From assembly GCF_000717875.1 (NCBI RefSeq), contig NZ_JOCT01000016.1:1-64000 (forward strand): DNA of 64,000 nt. The letters run 5' to 3'. This document shows, piece after piece, positions 40,255 through 48,777 of this stretch. A program made the translations under genes and the position numbers. Within the stretch, counting starts at the first letter, position 1. Every line of letters starts with the position of its first letter. This DNA comes from Streptomyces sp. NRRL S-455. GTDB taxonomy: Bacteria; Actinomycetota; Actinomycetes; Streptomycetales; Streptomycetaceae. The notes below the pieces were generated by a model that saw only the letters and a program-made list of their open reading frames with translations, was not told the DNA's origin and did not search any database.

Positions 40255-41256
40255 TCACCGTGCATGAGAGGGGGTGTGTCGCAGAAGTCTGCGCATGATG
40301 AGTGGAGGCCACCACTCTGGCGTGCCGGGTGCAGCCGACGCCACCCGCATCAGTTGACGTTCCTGTTCGTCCATCCGTTCATTGATCCTTTCCGCGACCC
40401 GTGTGATTTCGCTTGTGAACCATGGGATGGCGGTCGTTCTCAGCCGTCGTTCGGGAGGCAACCGCCGCTCGAACTCTCGGTGAAAGAGCTGAACATCGCG
40501 GGGGCTGCCGAGAGCTCGGTGGCGCCAGACCGGAGACGCGTAGATCCCCAGGACTTCGACGAGGTCTGGCAGGAGAGCGGCCTCGCGCATCGCGTAACTT
40601 CGGCGCGCAAGGGGCTCGTTGGGAGCGATGAGGTCGAGAAGGCGTTCGGTCCTGTTGACGGCATATCCGTGCTTGGCCAGCTCGCGCCAGAAGTCGACGC
40701 ATTCCTGGTAGGCAGCGAGAACCCTTCGGGGTGTCCGCCGCCGAAAGAGCCGGTGGAGTCTCCGCTGCGCATGGACGATCTCAGGGGCTCGGTTGAGGCT
40801 GAACTGTCCGTCGATGGGGCCGGCGAAGTTGGCCATGTAGTGCCCGTGGTGGGTGCCCGTCCATCGGCGGTGTTTGACACAGAGGTGATGGTGTCCACTG
40901 ATGACCCAGATTTCGACTTTCCAGTCGTCCCGTCCGGTGCGGGCCGCAACGCAGGGATGGCAGGCCCAGCTGCGGGCGAGACCTTCGTACTGCTCGTGGG
41001 GCCAGGGGCCTGGAGTGGCCAGCTCGGGCAATTTTCGCATCAGCAGAAGAGGGGCCTGCCCGCTGCGCGTGGCTAGGAGTTTCACGTTGTCTTGGGGCGA
41101 TTCCGCTGTGTAGAAGCGGCGGAGTATGCGTTCGGGCGGCAGCCTGTTGAGCAGGGCGAGCCGTGCAATGTAGGACCGCAGGGTCTCGTTCGGGAAGGGG
41201 GTGGTGGTCAGGGGGAGCGGCCAGGCTGGTCCGTAGAGGTCCGCGGAGGGGGTCAT
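40255..41256 (-). CDS. TniQ-family transposition protein
   Basis: The 333-residue protein opens WPLPLTTTPFPNETLRSYIA then RLALLNRLPPERIL, the conserved TniQ start. LARSWACHPCVAARTG and HHHLCVKHRRW give the Cys/His zinc-binding block. The C-terminal part (LPDLVEVLGIYASPVWRHRA) is helical. TniQ guides target choice in Tn5053 and Tn7-like elements. Its ATG overlaps the tniB stop (ATGA). No transposase gene accompanies it, so it cannot transpose alone. Confidence 0.8.
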   Translation of the reverse strand: MTPSADLYGPAWPLPLTTTPFPNETLRSYIARLALLNRLPPERILRRFYTAESPQDNVKLLATRSGQAPLLLMRKLPELATPGPWPHEQYEGLARSWACHPCVAARTGRDDWKVEIWVISGHHHLCVKHRRWTGTHHGHYMANFAGPIDGQFSLNRAPEIVHAQRRLHRLFRRRTPRRVLAAYQECVDFWRELAKHGYAVNRTERLLDLIAPNEPLARRSYAMREAALLPDLVEVLGIYASPVWRHRALGSPRDVQLFHREFERRLPPERRLRTTAIPWFTSEITRVAERINERMDEQERQLMRVASAAPGTPEWWPPLIMRRLLRHTPSHAR

Positions 41257-42017
41257 GCCGATGTCCGGTAGGCGCTCTCGCTGGCGTGGTCGACGTGAAT
41301 GGTGTGCAGCTGGCGGCGGGTGATCCGCTCGCTGCCGTCGAGGATTGCCGAGATGGCGGCGGCCCGGATCAGGTGAGAGAGGCTGCCGATCATGCCGCCG
41401 GTGCGTTGGTGGAGGTAGGCGTGCAGCTTGGCCAGGGTTCCTGGAATGTGGTGATGGAGGGGGAGGGTGTCCTCCATGGTCGCCACCAGCCCTTCCCACT
41501 CCGCTCCGGGCGGGAAGGGGCCGGTGTGCAGGAGTGTGCAGCGGCCAGCGATCTGGCCGCCCCGGATTCCGGCGAACAGCCCGGAATGCTCGACGTCGAT
41601 GCCCGCATAGACGAATGTGGCGGGCAGGTGCTCGGTGAAGTACTTCAGATGGTCGGACAACTCCTCACCCGCAATGGTGGCGAGGTTCATCAGGTGGATC
41701 TCATCGACCAAGACGAGATCGGTGCGGGCCTCCGTAAGCACTTGGCAGACGGAGCTGGTGATGTCGGCGGTGTTGTGCCTGGGGGAAATGGTCGGCAGCT
41801 TGAGGAACCGGGCGAACTCCAGCGCGAGCTTGCGGGCCGAGCCCTTGGGCGGGGCTGTCACGTAGACCACCGGGATGCGCCGGCTGTCTCCGTAACGCTG
41901 CCGGATGCGAAGCTCGTGTAGGCGGCCGAGTTGCCGCAGTGCGGTGGTCTTCCCGGTGGTGCGTTCCCCGGAGATGATCAGGCCGCGGCGGGCGCCGTGC
42001 TCGCGCCGGTTCAGCAC
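41253..42017 (-). CDS. TniB-like AAA ATPase, 5'-truncated
   Basis: The 254-residue protein has Walker A ISGERTTGKTTALRQLG at residues about 15-31, Walker B DLVLVDEIHLM, and TFVYAGIDVEHSGLFAGIRG as sensor region. Full TniB proteins have 60-80 residues before LLNRREHG. Here an in-frame TGA lies just upstream of the GTG, so the N-terminus that contacts transposase is gone. The start is probably accidental. The truncation lies about 70 bases from the resumption of core sequence. Confidence 0.72.
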   Translation of the reverse strand: MLNRREHGARRGLIISGERTTGKTTALRQLGRLHELRIRQRYGDSRRIPVVYVTAPPKGSARKLALEFARFLKLPTISPRHNTADITSSVCQVLTEARTDLVLVDEIHLMNLATIAGEELSDHLKYFTEHLPATFVYAGIDVEHSGLFAGIRGGQIAGRCTLLHTGPFPPGAEWEGLVATMEDTLPLHHHIPGTLAKLHAYLHQRTGGMIGSLSHLIRAAAISAILDGSERITRRQLHTIHVDHASESAYRTSA

Positions 42018-42091
42018 CTTAACTTCTCAGAGACAGGTCAACAGGTCACGTGCTCAGGCTCAAACCGCCAGACGGGTGGCGTGGCGCACTC

Positions 42092-42118
42092 TTGCAAGCA
42101 AGTGCTTGCAATAGTTAG
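42092..42118 (+). promoter_or_regulatory. Palindromic operator and promoter of the XRE gene
   Basis: TTGCAAGCA (42092-42100) and TGCTTGCAA (42103-42111) form a perfect 9-base inverted repeat with a 2-base centre. TAGTTA at 42113-42118 is a plausible -10 box. The position, 30 bases before the ATG, fits autoregulation by the XRE protein it precedes. The core genome begins here. Confidence 0.65.
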
Positions 42119-42140
42119 CGGGGTGCGGCACTGTGGAGGC

Positions 42141-42695
42141 ATGGCAACCCTCAACGTCGGCAATCTCGGTGACTACCTGCGCGAGCAGCGGCGCAACGCG
42201 CAGCTGTCGCTCCGGCAGCTGGCCGACGCCGCAGGGGTGTCCAATCCGTACCTGAGCCAGATCGAGCGTGGGCTGCGCAAGCCGAGCGCGGAGGTGTTGC
42301 AGCAGGTCGCCAAGGCTCTGCGGATCTCCGCCGAGACGTTGTACGTCCGGGCCGGCATCCTCGACGCCGAGCGGGACCGGGACGAGGTGGAGACGCGTGC
42401 CGTCATACTCGCGGACCCGACGCTGAACGAGCGGCAGAAGCAGGTGCTGCTCCAGATCTACGAGTCCTTCCGCAAGGAGAACGGGTTCGGGGACGGGAGC
42501 GGGGACGGTGACGCTCCGGGCAGTGCCACCGGCGGCGTCGCCGGTGCCGGCGCCGAGATACGCCCGGCCCGCACGGTCGACGACGGTCAGCCCGTCGAGC
42601 GCCGTATCCGCGACAACGGCGGTACGTCCGCCACCCGCCGCACCCGTAAGGGCAGCGGCCGCAGTGACACCGACCCGCAGCAGACGGCCGGCTGA
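42141..42695 (+). CDS. XRE-family DNA-binding regulator
   Basis: The protein has 184 residues. The helix-turn-helix reads LGDYLREQRRNAQLSLRQLA, DAAGVSNPYLSQIERGLRKP and VLQQVAKALRISAETLYVRA. A helical segment follows (LADPTLNERQKQVLLQIYES), then a disordered basic Gly/Arg tail. The start is the ATG after GTGGAGGC. This resembles the S. coelicolor SCO4198-type regulator. The next gene, an HBHA-like protein, is a natural target. Confidence 0.83.
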   Translation: MATLNVGNLGDYLREQRRNAQLSLRQLADAAGVSNPYLSQIERGLRKPSAEVLQQVAKALRISAETLYVRAGILDAERDRDEVETRAVILADPTLNERQKQVLLQIYESFRKENGFGDGSGDGDAPGSATGGVAGAGAEIRPARTVDDGQPVERRIRDNGGTSATRRTRKGSGRSDTDPQQTAG

Positions 42696-42774
42696 GCCGG
42701 ACCAGGGCACCGGCCGTTCCGCTGCGGATCACACAAAACCCTCAGCCGAAACAGAATCCGGGAGGACCATCACC

Positions 42775-43509
42775 ATGGCCATCACCGACGACCTGCGCAA
42801 GACCCTCAGCGACCCGACTCCGCTCTACTTCGCCGCAGGCACCGCCGACCTCGCCCTCCAGCAGGCCAAGAAGGTGCCGGGCCTGGTGGAGCAGCTGCGC
42901 AACGAGGCCCCGGCGCGGTTCGAGGCCGTGCGCAACACCGACCCCAAGGCCGTCCAGGAGAAGGCGTCCGCCCGCGTCAAGGAGACGCAGGAGACCCTGC
43001 AGGCCAAGGTCACGGAGTTCATCGGCTCCATCGACGTCGACATCAAGAAGCTCGGCAGCACGATCGACGCGGACCTGAAGAAGATCGGCGAGAGCGCCCA
43101 GGACTTCGCGCTGCGCGGGGTCGGCGTGGCCGCCGAGTACGCCGTCAAGGCCCGGGAGACCTACGAGAAGGTCGCCGAGCACGGTGAGCAGGCCGTGCGT
43201 ACCTGGCGCGGCGAGGCCGCGGAGAGCATCGAGGACGTCGCCGAGGGCGTCGAGGAGCTGGCTGTGGCCGTCGAGCCGAAGCCGAAGCCGGTCGAGGTCA
43301 AGACGGAGCCTGTGAAGCCCGCTGCCTCCGCCGCCCAGGCGAAGCCCGCCGCCACGCAGGCCCCCGCGGCGAAGAAGCCCGCCGCGCCCGCCAAGAAGGC
43401 CCCGGCGAGCAAGACCACCAACGGCAAGACCGCGAGCGGCAAGACCACCGGCGCTCAGACCACCAGTGGCCAGAGCACCGCGAAGAAGACCACCCCGCCG
43501 GCGAAGTAG
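42775..43509 (+). CDS. HBHA-like coiled-coil protein with Lys/Ala-rich tail
   Basis: The protein has 244 residues. Residues 1-165 are a long amphipathic helix region (DDLRKTLSDPTPLYFAAGTA, KKVPGLVEQLRNEAPARFEA). The rest is Lys/Ala/Pro/Thr-rich low complexity (KKPAAPAKKAPASKTTNGKT). This is the architecture of mycobacterial heparin-binding haemagglutinin. In Streptomyces it could be a surface, DNA- or membrane-associated structural protein. A GGAGG site precedes the ATG, and a perfect terminator follows. Confidence 0.72.
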   Translation: MAITDDLRKTLSDPTPLYFAAGTADLALQQAKKVPGLVEQLRNEAPARFEAVRNTDPKAVQEKASARVKETQETLQAKVTEFIGSIDVDIKKLGSTIDADLKKIGESAQDFALRGVGVAAEYAVKARETYEKVAEHGEQAVRTWRGEAAESIEDVAEGVEELAVAVEPKPKPVEVKTEPVKPAASAAQAKPAATQAPAAKKPAAPAKKAPASKTTNGKTASGKTTGAQTTSGQSTAKKTTPPAK

Positions 43510-43535
43510 GACGGCGGACGGCGGAGAGCGATCAA

Positions 43536-43568
43536 ACGGGCCGGGCACCCTGGGGGTGCCCGGCCCGT
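43536..43568 (+). terminator. Terminator after the HBHA-like gene
   Basis: ACGGGCCGGGCACCC (43536-43550) pairs over all 15 bases with GGGTGCCCGGCCCGT (43554-43568) around a 3-base loop, 27 bases after the stop codon. Confidence 0.85.
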
Positions 43569-43607
43569 TGTACGGGTACGGTGACGGCGTAGGACGAGCC
43601 GAGTCTG

Positions 43608-43958
43608 GTGGTGGACGTTGTGCTGATGCAGGGCTTCGCAGGGTTGATGTGGCTTCTGAGCATGGCCCTGATCGTTTTCAGCGGCTTCGCGTTGATCGAC
43701 GCGGCCGTGCGCCGCGAGGACGCGTACCGCGCGGCGGACAAGAAGACCAAGCCGTTCTGGCTGATCATCCTCGGGCTCGCCTTCGTGGTGAACCTGCTCT
43801 TCCCGATCCTGTCGTTCCTGCCGATCATCGGACTCATCGCGACGATCGTGTACATGGTCGATGTACGTCCCGCCATCCGGGCGCTCCCGGGCGGAGGCCG
43901 CAGCCAGCGTGGCTCCAGCAGCGACGGTCCGTACGGGCCCTGGAACGGCGGCCGGTGA
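43608..43958 (+). CDS. DUF2516 membrane protein
   Basis: The protein has 116 residues from GTG 43608; ATG 43626 is possible. There are two transmembrane helices, GLMWLLSMALIVFSGFALID (about 11-30) and PFWLIILGLAFVVNLLFPIL (about 49-68), with a third weaker segment at LPIIGLIATIVYMV. A Gly/Arg/Ser tail follows. It matches DUF2516, an actinobacterial family of unknown function. Confidence 0.8.
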   Translation: MVDVVLMQGFAGLMWLLSMALIVFSGFALIDAAVRREDAYRAADKKTKPFWLIILGLAFVVNLLFPILSFLPIIGLIATIVYMVDVRPAIRALPGGGRSQRGSSSDGPYGPWNGGR

Positions 43959-44077
43959 CCCCGCCCGGCCGGTGACCCCGCCTCGTGACCCGTAGCCCGT
44001 AACCCGGAAGCCGGGTGACCCCGTGCCCCTTGAGCCGGTCACCCCGCCCTGCTCCGGCAGGCCGAGGGCCAGGGAGA

Positions 44078-45430
44078 CTACGGCACCCGGTCCAGCAGCA
44101 GTACCGCCACGTCGTCCGTCAGCTCGCCACCGTTGAGGTCGCGCACCTCGTTCACCGCCGCCCGCAGTAGCGCCTCGCCCCGCAGGCCCTCGGCGAACTG
44201 GCGGCGGACCATCTCCGTCATGCCCTCCTGGCCGAGCCGCTCGCGGCCCTGGCCGATGCGGCCCTCGATCAGACCGTCGGTGTAGAGCATCAGGCTCCAC
44301 TCGGCCCCCAGCTCCACCTGCGTCCGCGGCCAGCGCGCGCCCGGCAGCAGTCCGAGGGCCGGACCGTTGTTGTCGTACGGCAGCAGACGGGCCGGTTTGC
44401 CCGGGCGGGCCAGCAGCGGCGACGGATGGCCGGCCAGGCACAGGCCGGCGCGGCGGCCGTCCGGCGCGATGTCCACCGTGCACAGGGTCGCGAAGATCTC
44501 GTCGTCGGCCCGCTCGTGCTCCAGCACCTGCTGGAGCGTGTTCAGCAGCTGGTCGCCGCACAGGCCCGCCAGGGTCAGCGCACGCCATGCGATCCGCAGC
44601 TCCACACCGAGGGCGGCCTCGTCCGGGCCGTGCCCGCAGACGTCACCGATCATGGCGTGCACGGTGCCGTCCGGTGTGCGCACGACGTCGTAGAAGTCGC
44701 CGCCGAGCAGGGCGCGCGAGCGGCCCGGGCGGTAGCGGGCGGCGAACCGGAGCGGGGAGCCGTCCAGCAGCGGGGTCGGCAGCAGTCCGCGCTCCAGGCG
44801 ACGGTTCTCCTGGGCCCGCAGCCGGCCCTCGGCGAGCCGGCGCTCGGCCGACTCGGAGCGCTTGCGCTCCACGGCGTAGCGGATCGCGCGGCTCAGCAGC
44901 CGGCCGTCCAGTTCGTCACGGAAGAGGTAGTCCTGGGCACCCACGCGCACCGCCTCCGCGCCGCGCTCGGCGTCGCCCGAGGCCGTCAGTGCGAGGACGG
45001 CATGCCTCGGCGCGAGCTCCAGCACGTGCCTGAGCACGGCGAGCTCGTCGTCGCTGTCGCTGCGGCCGGGCGCCGGCAGCGCGAGGTCCAGCAGGATGCA
45101 GTGGACGTCGTCGGTCAGCAGCCGCCCGGCCTCCGTCAGGTTGCGGGCCGTGCGGACGCGGATCGGCTTGCCTGCCTGGTCGAGCATGTCCGGCACGATC
45201 GGCGAACCGGCCGGGTCGTCCTCGATCAGCAGCAGCGTCAAGTTGGTGTGGGTGGTGTTGTTCTCCACCTTGTCCGTGGTGTTTCCGGCGGTGTCCGGCG
45301 TGCGCCGGGCCGTTGCCGAGGCGTCCTTGGCGGAGTCCTCGGCCTGGCCGTCGCCGCACGGGGACGCCGCCTGCGCCTGACCACTCTCCACGGCCGGGAT
45401 CGCTCTCTGCCGCGGTATGGGTACGGGCAT
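44078..45430 (-). CDS. Response-regulator receiver fused to PP2C/SpoIIE phosphatase
   Basis: The protein has 450 residues from an ATG 7 bases after GAAGGAACC. After a 60-residue disordered head comes a receiver domain: acidic pair in LLLIEDDPAGS, phospho-acceptor Asp in CILLDLALPAP, Thr in LALTASGD. The switch Lys position reads YLFRDEL, so Lys is replaced by Arg. The C-terminal PP2C/SpoIIE domain has GGDFYDVVRTPDG, MIGDVCGHGPDEAA and LMLYTDGLIEGR, with the metal-binding Asp residues present. It is probably an anti-anti-sigma-factor phosphatase controlled by its receiver. No histidine kinase is adjacent. Confidence 0.85.
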   Translation of the reverse strand: MPVPIPRQRAIPAVESGQAQAASPCGDGQAEDSAKDASATARRTPDTAGNTTDKVENNTTHTNLTLLLIEDDPAGSPIVPDMLDQAGKPIRVRTARNLTEAGRLLTDDVHCILLDLALPAPGRSDSDDELAVLRHVLELAPRHAVLALTASGDAERGAEAVRVGAQDYLFRDELDGRLLSRAIRYAVERKRSESAERRLAEGRLRAQENRRLERGLLPTPLLDGSPLRFAARYRPGRSRALLGGDFYDVVRTPDGTVHAMIGDVCGHGPDEAALGVELRIAWRALTLAGLCGDQLLNTLQQVLEHERADDEIFATLCTVDIAPDGRRAGLCLAGHPSPLLARPGKPARLLPYDNNGPALGLLPGARWPRTQVELGAEWSLMLYTDGLIEGRIGQGRERLGQEGMTEMVRRQFAEGLRGEALLRAAVNEVRDLNGGELTDDVAVLLLDRVP

Positions 45431-45789
45431 CGTCTTGGGTTCCTTCCCTCCCCCCGAGGGCATGGTGGGTGCGAGGGACCTCGACCCACCGACGGGGACC
45501 ATAGCGGGTGTCGGCGCCGCATTGGAATGGTGTGAGCCACGCCGCTGTGCCGTCGGCCAGTGTCATATGCCGCGATATGTGCCGCAGTTGGACACGGCTG
45601 GGATGCCGTGGGGATGACGAACGTCACGCCCGCGCGTTGTCCGGCAGGAGATTCGGGGTGGGGCAGGTCACGTGGTCCAGGTCACTTGCGAGTTCGCCGC
45701 CTCTGGCGCCATGGCCCGCTGTCCGTTACTCGTTACTCGTTACTCGATACCCGCTGACCGATACCTGACGTCCGGTGTCCGGTGTCCGC
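45431..45789. other. Intergenic stretch with short direct repeats
   Basis: There is no gene. At 45724-45745 TTACTCG-type units repeat three times, and at 45771-45787 GTCCGGT repeats. The part next to 45430 is the promoter side of the phosphatase gene. Confidence 0.45.
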
Positions 45790-46914
45790 TCAGCCGTCCT
45801 TGGCACTGGCACTGGCATCGGTACCGGTGTCGGCGTCTGCGTCCGGGCGTACCACCCCGAGGATGGGCATCGACCCGGCCCCCGCGAGCGTCACTTCGCG
45901 CCCGGGCCGCGGTGCGTGCACCATCGTGCCGTCTCCCACGTACATCGCGACATGGCTGGCGTCGTCGAAGTAGATGATGAGGTCGCCGGGCCGCATGTCC
46001 TGGACGTCGATGTGGCGCAGCCGCTTCCACTGCTCCTGCGAGGTGCGTGGGATGCCGCGCCCCGCGGAGATCCAGGCCTGTGAGGTGAGCCCGGAGCAGT
46101 CGTAGCTCTTCGGGCCCTCGGCGCCCCATTGGTACGGCTTGCCGATCTGGGCCGTGGCGTACGCGACCGCCTTCCTGCCCTGCGCGGACGCCGTCCCGGT
46201 GATCTCGTCGAGGATGCCGGAGTCGAGCCAGGCGGTCTGCGCCTTGTGCGCGGCCTCCTTCTCCAACTCGGCGAGGCGTTCCTGCTCCTCCTTCTGCAGT
46301 TCGGACTCGAGCTTCTCGGCCTGCGCGATCTGCTTCTCTGTCTTCTTCTGGGCGGCGGCCTTGGCCTTGCGGCTCGCCTCCAGCTTCTCCCACTGAGCGG
46401 AGGCGTCCTTCGCGTACTGCTCCAAGTCCTGCTGGGCCCGGGTCAGTTCGCCGAGCAGGCCCTTGGTCGCGTGCTGGCCCTGGCGCACCCGGCCCGCGCC
46501 GTCGAGGAACTCCTGCGGGTCGTCGCTCAGCATCAGACGGGCCTCGGGCGGCAGTCCGCCGCCGCGGTACTGGGCTGCGGCCGCGGCGCCCGCGCGGTCC
46601 TTCAGCTCGGCAAGCCGCTCCTTGCCCTTGACGATCTTCTCGGCGAGTTCGACGATCTCGGCGGACTGCTGGTCGGCCTTCTCCTTGGCGGCGTTGTACT
46701 CGTCGGTGGCACGGGCCGCCGCGCGGTAGAGCTTGTCGAGTTTCTCGCGTACGGCCTCGAGGTCCTTCCCGGGCGCGAGTGTCGGACCCGCGCTCGGTGT
46801 GGAGGTGGGGGTGGGGCTCGGGCTGGCGAACGCCGTGCCCGGTGCGGTCAGCAGGGTGACCGCGCAGACCACGGCCGCGGCCGTCGCGATCAGGCTGCGC
46901 CTGCCCGTACCCAT
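45790..46914 (-). CDS. Secreted NlpC/P60 peptidoglycan hydrolase
   Basis: The protein has 374 residues. A signal peptide (LIATAAAVVCAVTLLTAPGT, ending AFA-SPS) and a Pro/Ser/Thr linker are followed by a long coiled coil (about 50-235, EKLDKLYRAAARATDEYNAA to LAELEKEAAHK) and a C40 peptidase domain. The catalytic Cys is in YDCSGLTSQAW, a His in ASHVAMYVGDG and a further polar residue in VHAPRPG. The coiled coil is typical of RipA-like enzymes that need activation by FtsEX-type complexes. It cleaves stem peptides in the wall during growth or sporulation. Confidence 0.88.
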   Translation of the reverse strand: MGTGRRSLIATAAAVVCAVTLLTAPGTAFASPSPTPTSTPSAGPTLAPGKDLEAVREKLDKLYRAAARATDEYNAAKEKADQQSAEIVELAEKIVKGKERLAELKDRAGAAAAAQYRGGGLPPEARLMLSDDPQEFLDGAGRVRQGQHATKGLLGELTRAQQDLEQYAKDASAQWEKLEASRKAKAAAQKKTEKQIAQAEKLESELQKEEQERLAELEKEAAHKAQTAWLDSGILDEITGTASAQGRKAVAYATAQIGKPYQWGAEGPKSYDCSGLTSQAWISAGRGIPRTSQEQWKRLRHIDVQDMRPGDLIIYFDDASHVAMYVGDGTMVHAPRPGREVTLAGAGSMPILGVVRPDADADTGTDASASAKDG

Positions 46915-47119
46915 ATCTCAGCCCCCACCTGATTAATCATCAGTAACATCCGGCACGCCTGGGGATGCTGCCACGTCGGCGCGCGAAACGACAGAGGTAG
47001 TGCTTCCCGCCGTCCCCGCACCGGCATGCCCCGGCATGACGATCTCCCCGCCTGTGTGACGAACGACTCAAAGAGATCGTTCCCGGCGGGTTCCGGTCCG
47101 GCCCGGCGGGTCCTTGCCG

Positions 47120-47941
47120 TCAGGGCGAGACGCGCGGCGCCAACGCCTCCCACCGCACCGTCACTTCGCCCTGGCGCCACCGCGCCGGCCCGTCCGTCAC
47201 CGGCCAGTCGGCCGTCAGCTCCCGGACCGCACGGATCCAGCGCTGACGGGCGCCGTAGGAGGCGTAGGGCGCGGCAGCGGCCCAGGCGCGGTCGAAGTCG
47301 CGCAGGAAGGCGTGCACCGGCTCGCCCGGGACGTTGCGGTGGATCAGCGCCTTCGGCAGGCGTTCGGCCAGGTCCGAGGGGCGCTCCAGAGAGCCGAGCC
47401 GGGTCGCGAAGGTGACCGTACGCGGTCCCTCCGGGCCGAGTGCGACCCACACGTGCCGCCGGCCGATCTCGTCGCAGGTTCCCTCGACCAGCAGCCCGCC
47501 GCGTGAGCCGGTGGCCGGATCGGCCGGCGCCAGCCGGGCGCACAACCGCTCCCACACGGCCGCGACCTCGCCCTCCTCGTACTGCCGCAGCACGTTCGCC
47601 GCCCGGACGAGCAGGGGGCGCTGCGGGACCGGGATCTCGAATCCGCCATGGCGGAAGGCGAGCCCGGCCCGCTCGTACGGCAGCGCCGCCGCGACCCGGG
47701 CCGGTTCGATCTCGACGCCCACGACGCGCGTGCGTGGTGCGACCGTACGGAGGCGGTGCAGCAGCTCGACGGCGGTCCAGGGCGCGGCGCCGTACCCGAG
47801 GTCGACCGCCACGGGATCGGCGGCACGGCGGAGCTCCGCGCCGTGCGTGGCGGCGATCCAGCGGTCCATGCGGCGCAGGCGGTTGGGGTTGGTCGTCCCG
47901 CGCGTCACCGTTCCCACGGGGCGGGTCGCGCGGGATGTCAT
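47120..47941 (-). CDS. Class I SAM-dependent methyltransferase-like protein
   Basis: The protein has 273 residues. Motif I is VAVDLGYGAAPWTAVELLHR (the usual GxGxG is GYGAAP), and the acidic residue is in VVGVEIEPARVAA. TTNPNRLRRMDRWIAATHGA at the front is characteristic of this actinobacterial family next to mshA. The target is unknown; the altered glycine loop makes activity uncertain. Confidence 0.72.
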   Translation of the reverse strand: MTSRATRPVGTVTRGTTNPNRLRRMDRWIAATHGAELRRAADPVAVDLGYGAAPWTAVELLHRLRTVAPRTRVVGVEIEPARVAAALPYERAGLAFRHGGFEIPVPQRPLLVRAANVLRQYEEGEVAAVWERLCARLAPADPATGSRGGLLVEGTCDEIGRRHVWVALGPEGPRTVTFATRLGSLERPSDLAERLPKALIHRNVPGEPVHAFLRDFDRAWAAAAPYASYGARQRWIRAVRELTADWPVTDGPARWRQGEVTVRWEALAPRVSP

Positions 47942-47962
47942 GCGTACGAGGGTAAGCGGCGC

Positions 47963-48607
47963 TCAGGGGGTGTCCGGCAGGCCCTGAGCCCCGCCCCCGC
48001 TCCCACCCCCGTACGTCCCGAACTCGGGCACCCCCGCCGACTCGTATACGTGCACCGACAGCCCGCCCGGTGTCGTCCGGTGCTCGACGAGCCGCAGCCC
48101 GGCCGGTGCGCCGCCGTCCGGGAGGAGGCGACGGCCCTGGCCGACGACGACCGGGGCGATCACCAGCCGCAGCATGTCGACGAGCCCGGCGGCCAGCAGG
48201 GACTGGGCGAGCCGGGCGCTGCCGTGGATCTGCAGCTCCCGGCCGGGCCGCCGCTTCAGCTGCGCCACCTGGGCGGGGACGTCACCGGACAGGATCGTGG
48301 TCGGGTTCCATCCGGCGGTGGTCAGGGTCTGGGAGGCGACGTACTTCGGCAGGCCGTTCATGATCCCGGCGAGGGGATGGTCGGTCATCGCCGGCCAGTC
48401 CCGGGCGAAGTTCTGGTACGTCCGGCGCCCGAACAGGAGCCCGTCCGCCTCGCCGAGCCAGCTGCCGGCCAGGCGCTCGAACTCCTCGTCCAGATGCGGC
48501 ACGAACCAGCCGCCCCGCTCGAAACCGTCGCTGGTGTCCTCGTCCGGGGACCCCGGCCCCTGCGAGACACCGTCGAGTGACAGAAACTCCTGCACCACCA
48601 GCTTCAT
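47963..48607 (-). CDS. Dihydrofolate-reductase-like (RibD C-terminal) protein
   Basis: The protein has 214 residues from ATG 48607. It reads MKLVVQEFLSLDGVSQGPGS, then LLFGRRTYQNFARDWPAM (NADPH loop), ELQIHGSARLAQSLLAAGLV and DMLRLVIAPVVVGQGRRLLP. This is the DHFR/RibD-C family of NADPH-dependent reductases common in actinomycetes, usually without folate function. Its upstream region contains a 19-base tandem repeat. Confidence 0.82.
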   Translation of the reverse strand: MKLVVQEFLSLDGVSQGPGSPDEDTSDGFERGGWFVPHLDEEFERLAGSWLGEADGLLFGRRTYQNFARDWPAMTDHPLAGIMNGLPKYVASQTLTTAGWNPTTILSGDVPAQVAQLKRRPGRELQIHGSARLAQSLLAAGLVDMLRLVIAPVVVGQGRRLLPDGGAPAGLRLVEHRTTPGGLSVHVYESAGVPEFGTYGGGSGGGAQGLPDTP

Positions 48608-48650
48608 CGCGCACCACTCTCTTCTCGCTGATCGCCGCGACTTCTTCGGG

Positions 48651-48712
48651 CACCGGTCACTTCTGCAGACACCGGTCGCTTCCTCAGGCACCGGTCACTT
48701 CTGCAGACACCG
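48651..48712. repeat. 19-bp tandem repeat upstream of the DHFR-like gene
   Basis: Units start at 48651, 48670, 48689 and 48708, exactly 19 bases apart. The first and third are identical (CACCGGTCACTTCTGCAGA), the second is diverged (CACCGGTCGCTTCCTCAGG) and the last is partial. The region is 44 bases upstream of the minus-strand start at 48607. Confidence 0.75.
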
Positions 48713-48777
48713 TGGGGCGCGGAAAGTCATCGGTCGTGGCCACCACCGACGGTCCTGATCCCCGGGGGTGAGACCTG

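Noticed and set aside
46915..47119. c-di-AMP (ydaO-type) riboswitch ahead of the NlpC/P60 gene
   Set aside because: Such riboswitches precede some Streptomyces wall hydrolases, but the 205 bases here lack the expected conserved helices as far as I can see.
48650..48720. CRISPR-like array
   Set aside because: The 19-base unit is directly tandem with no spacers, and no cas genes are present in the window.
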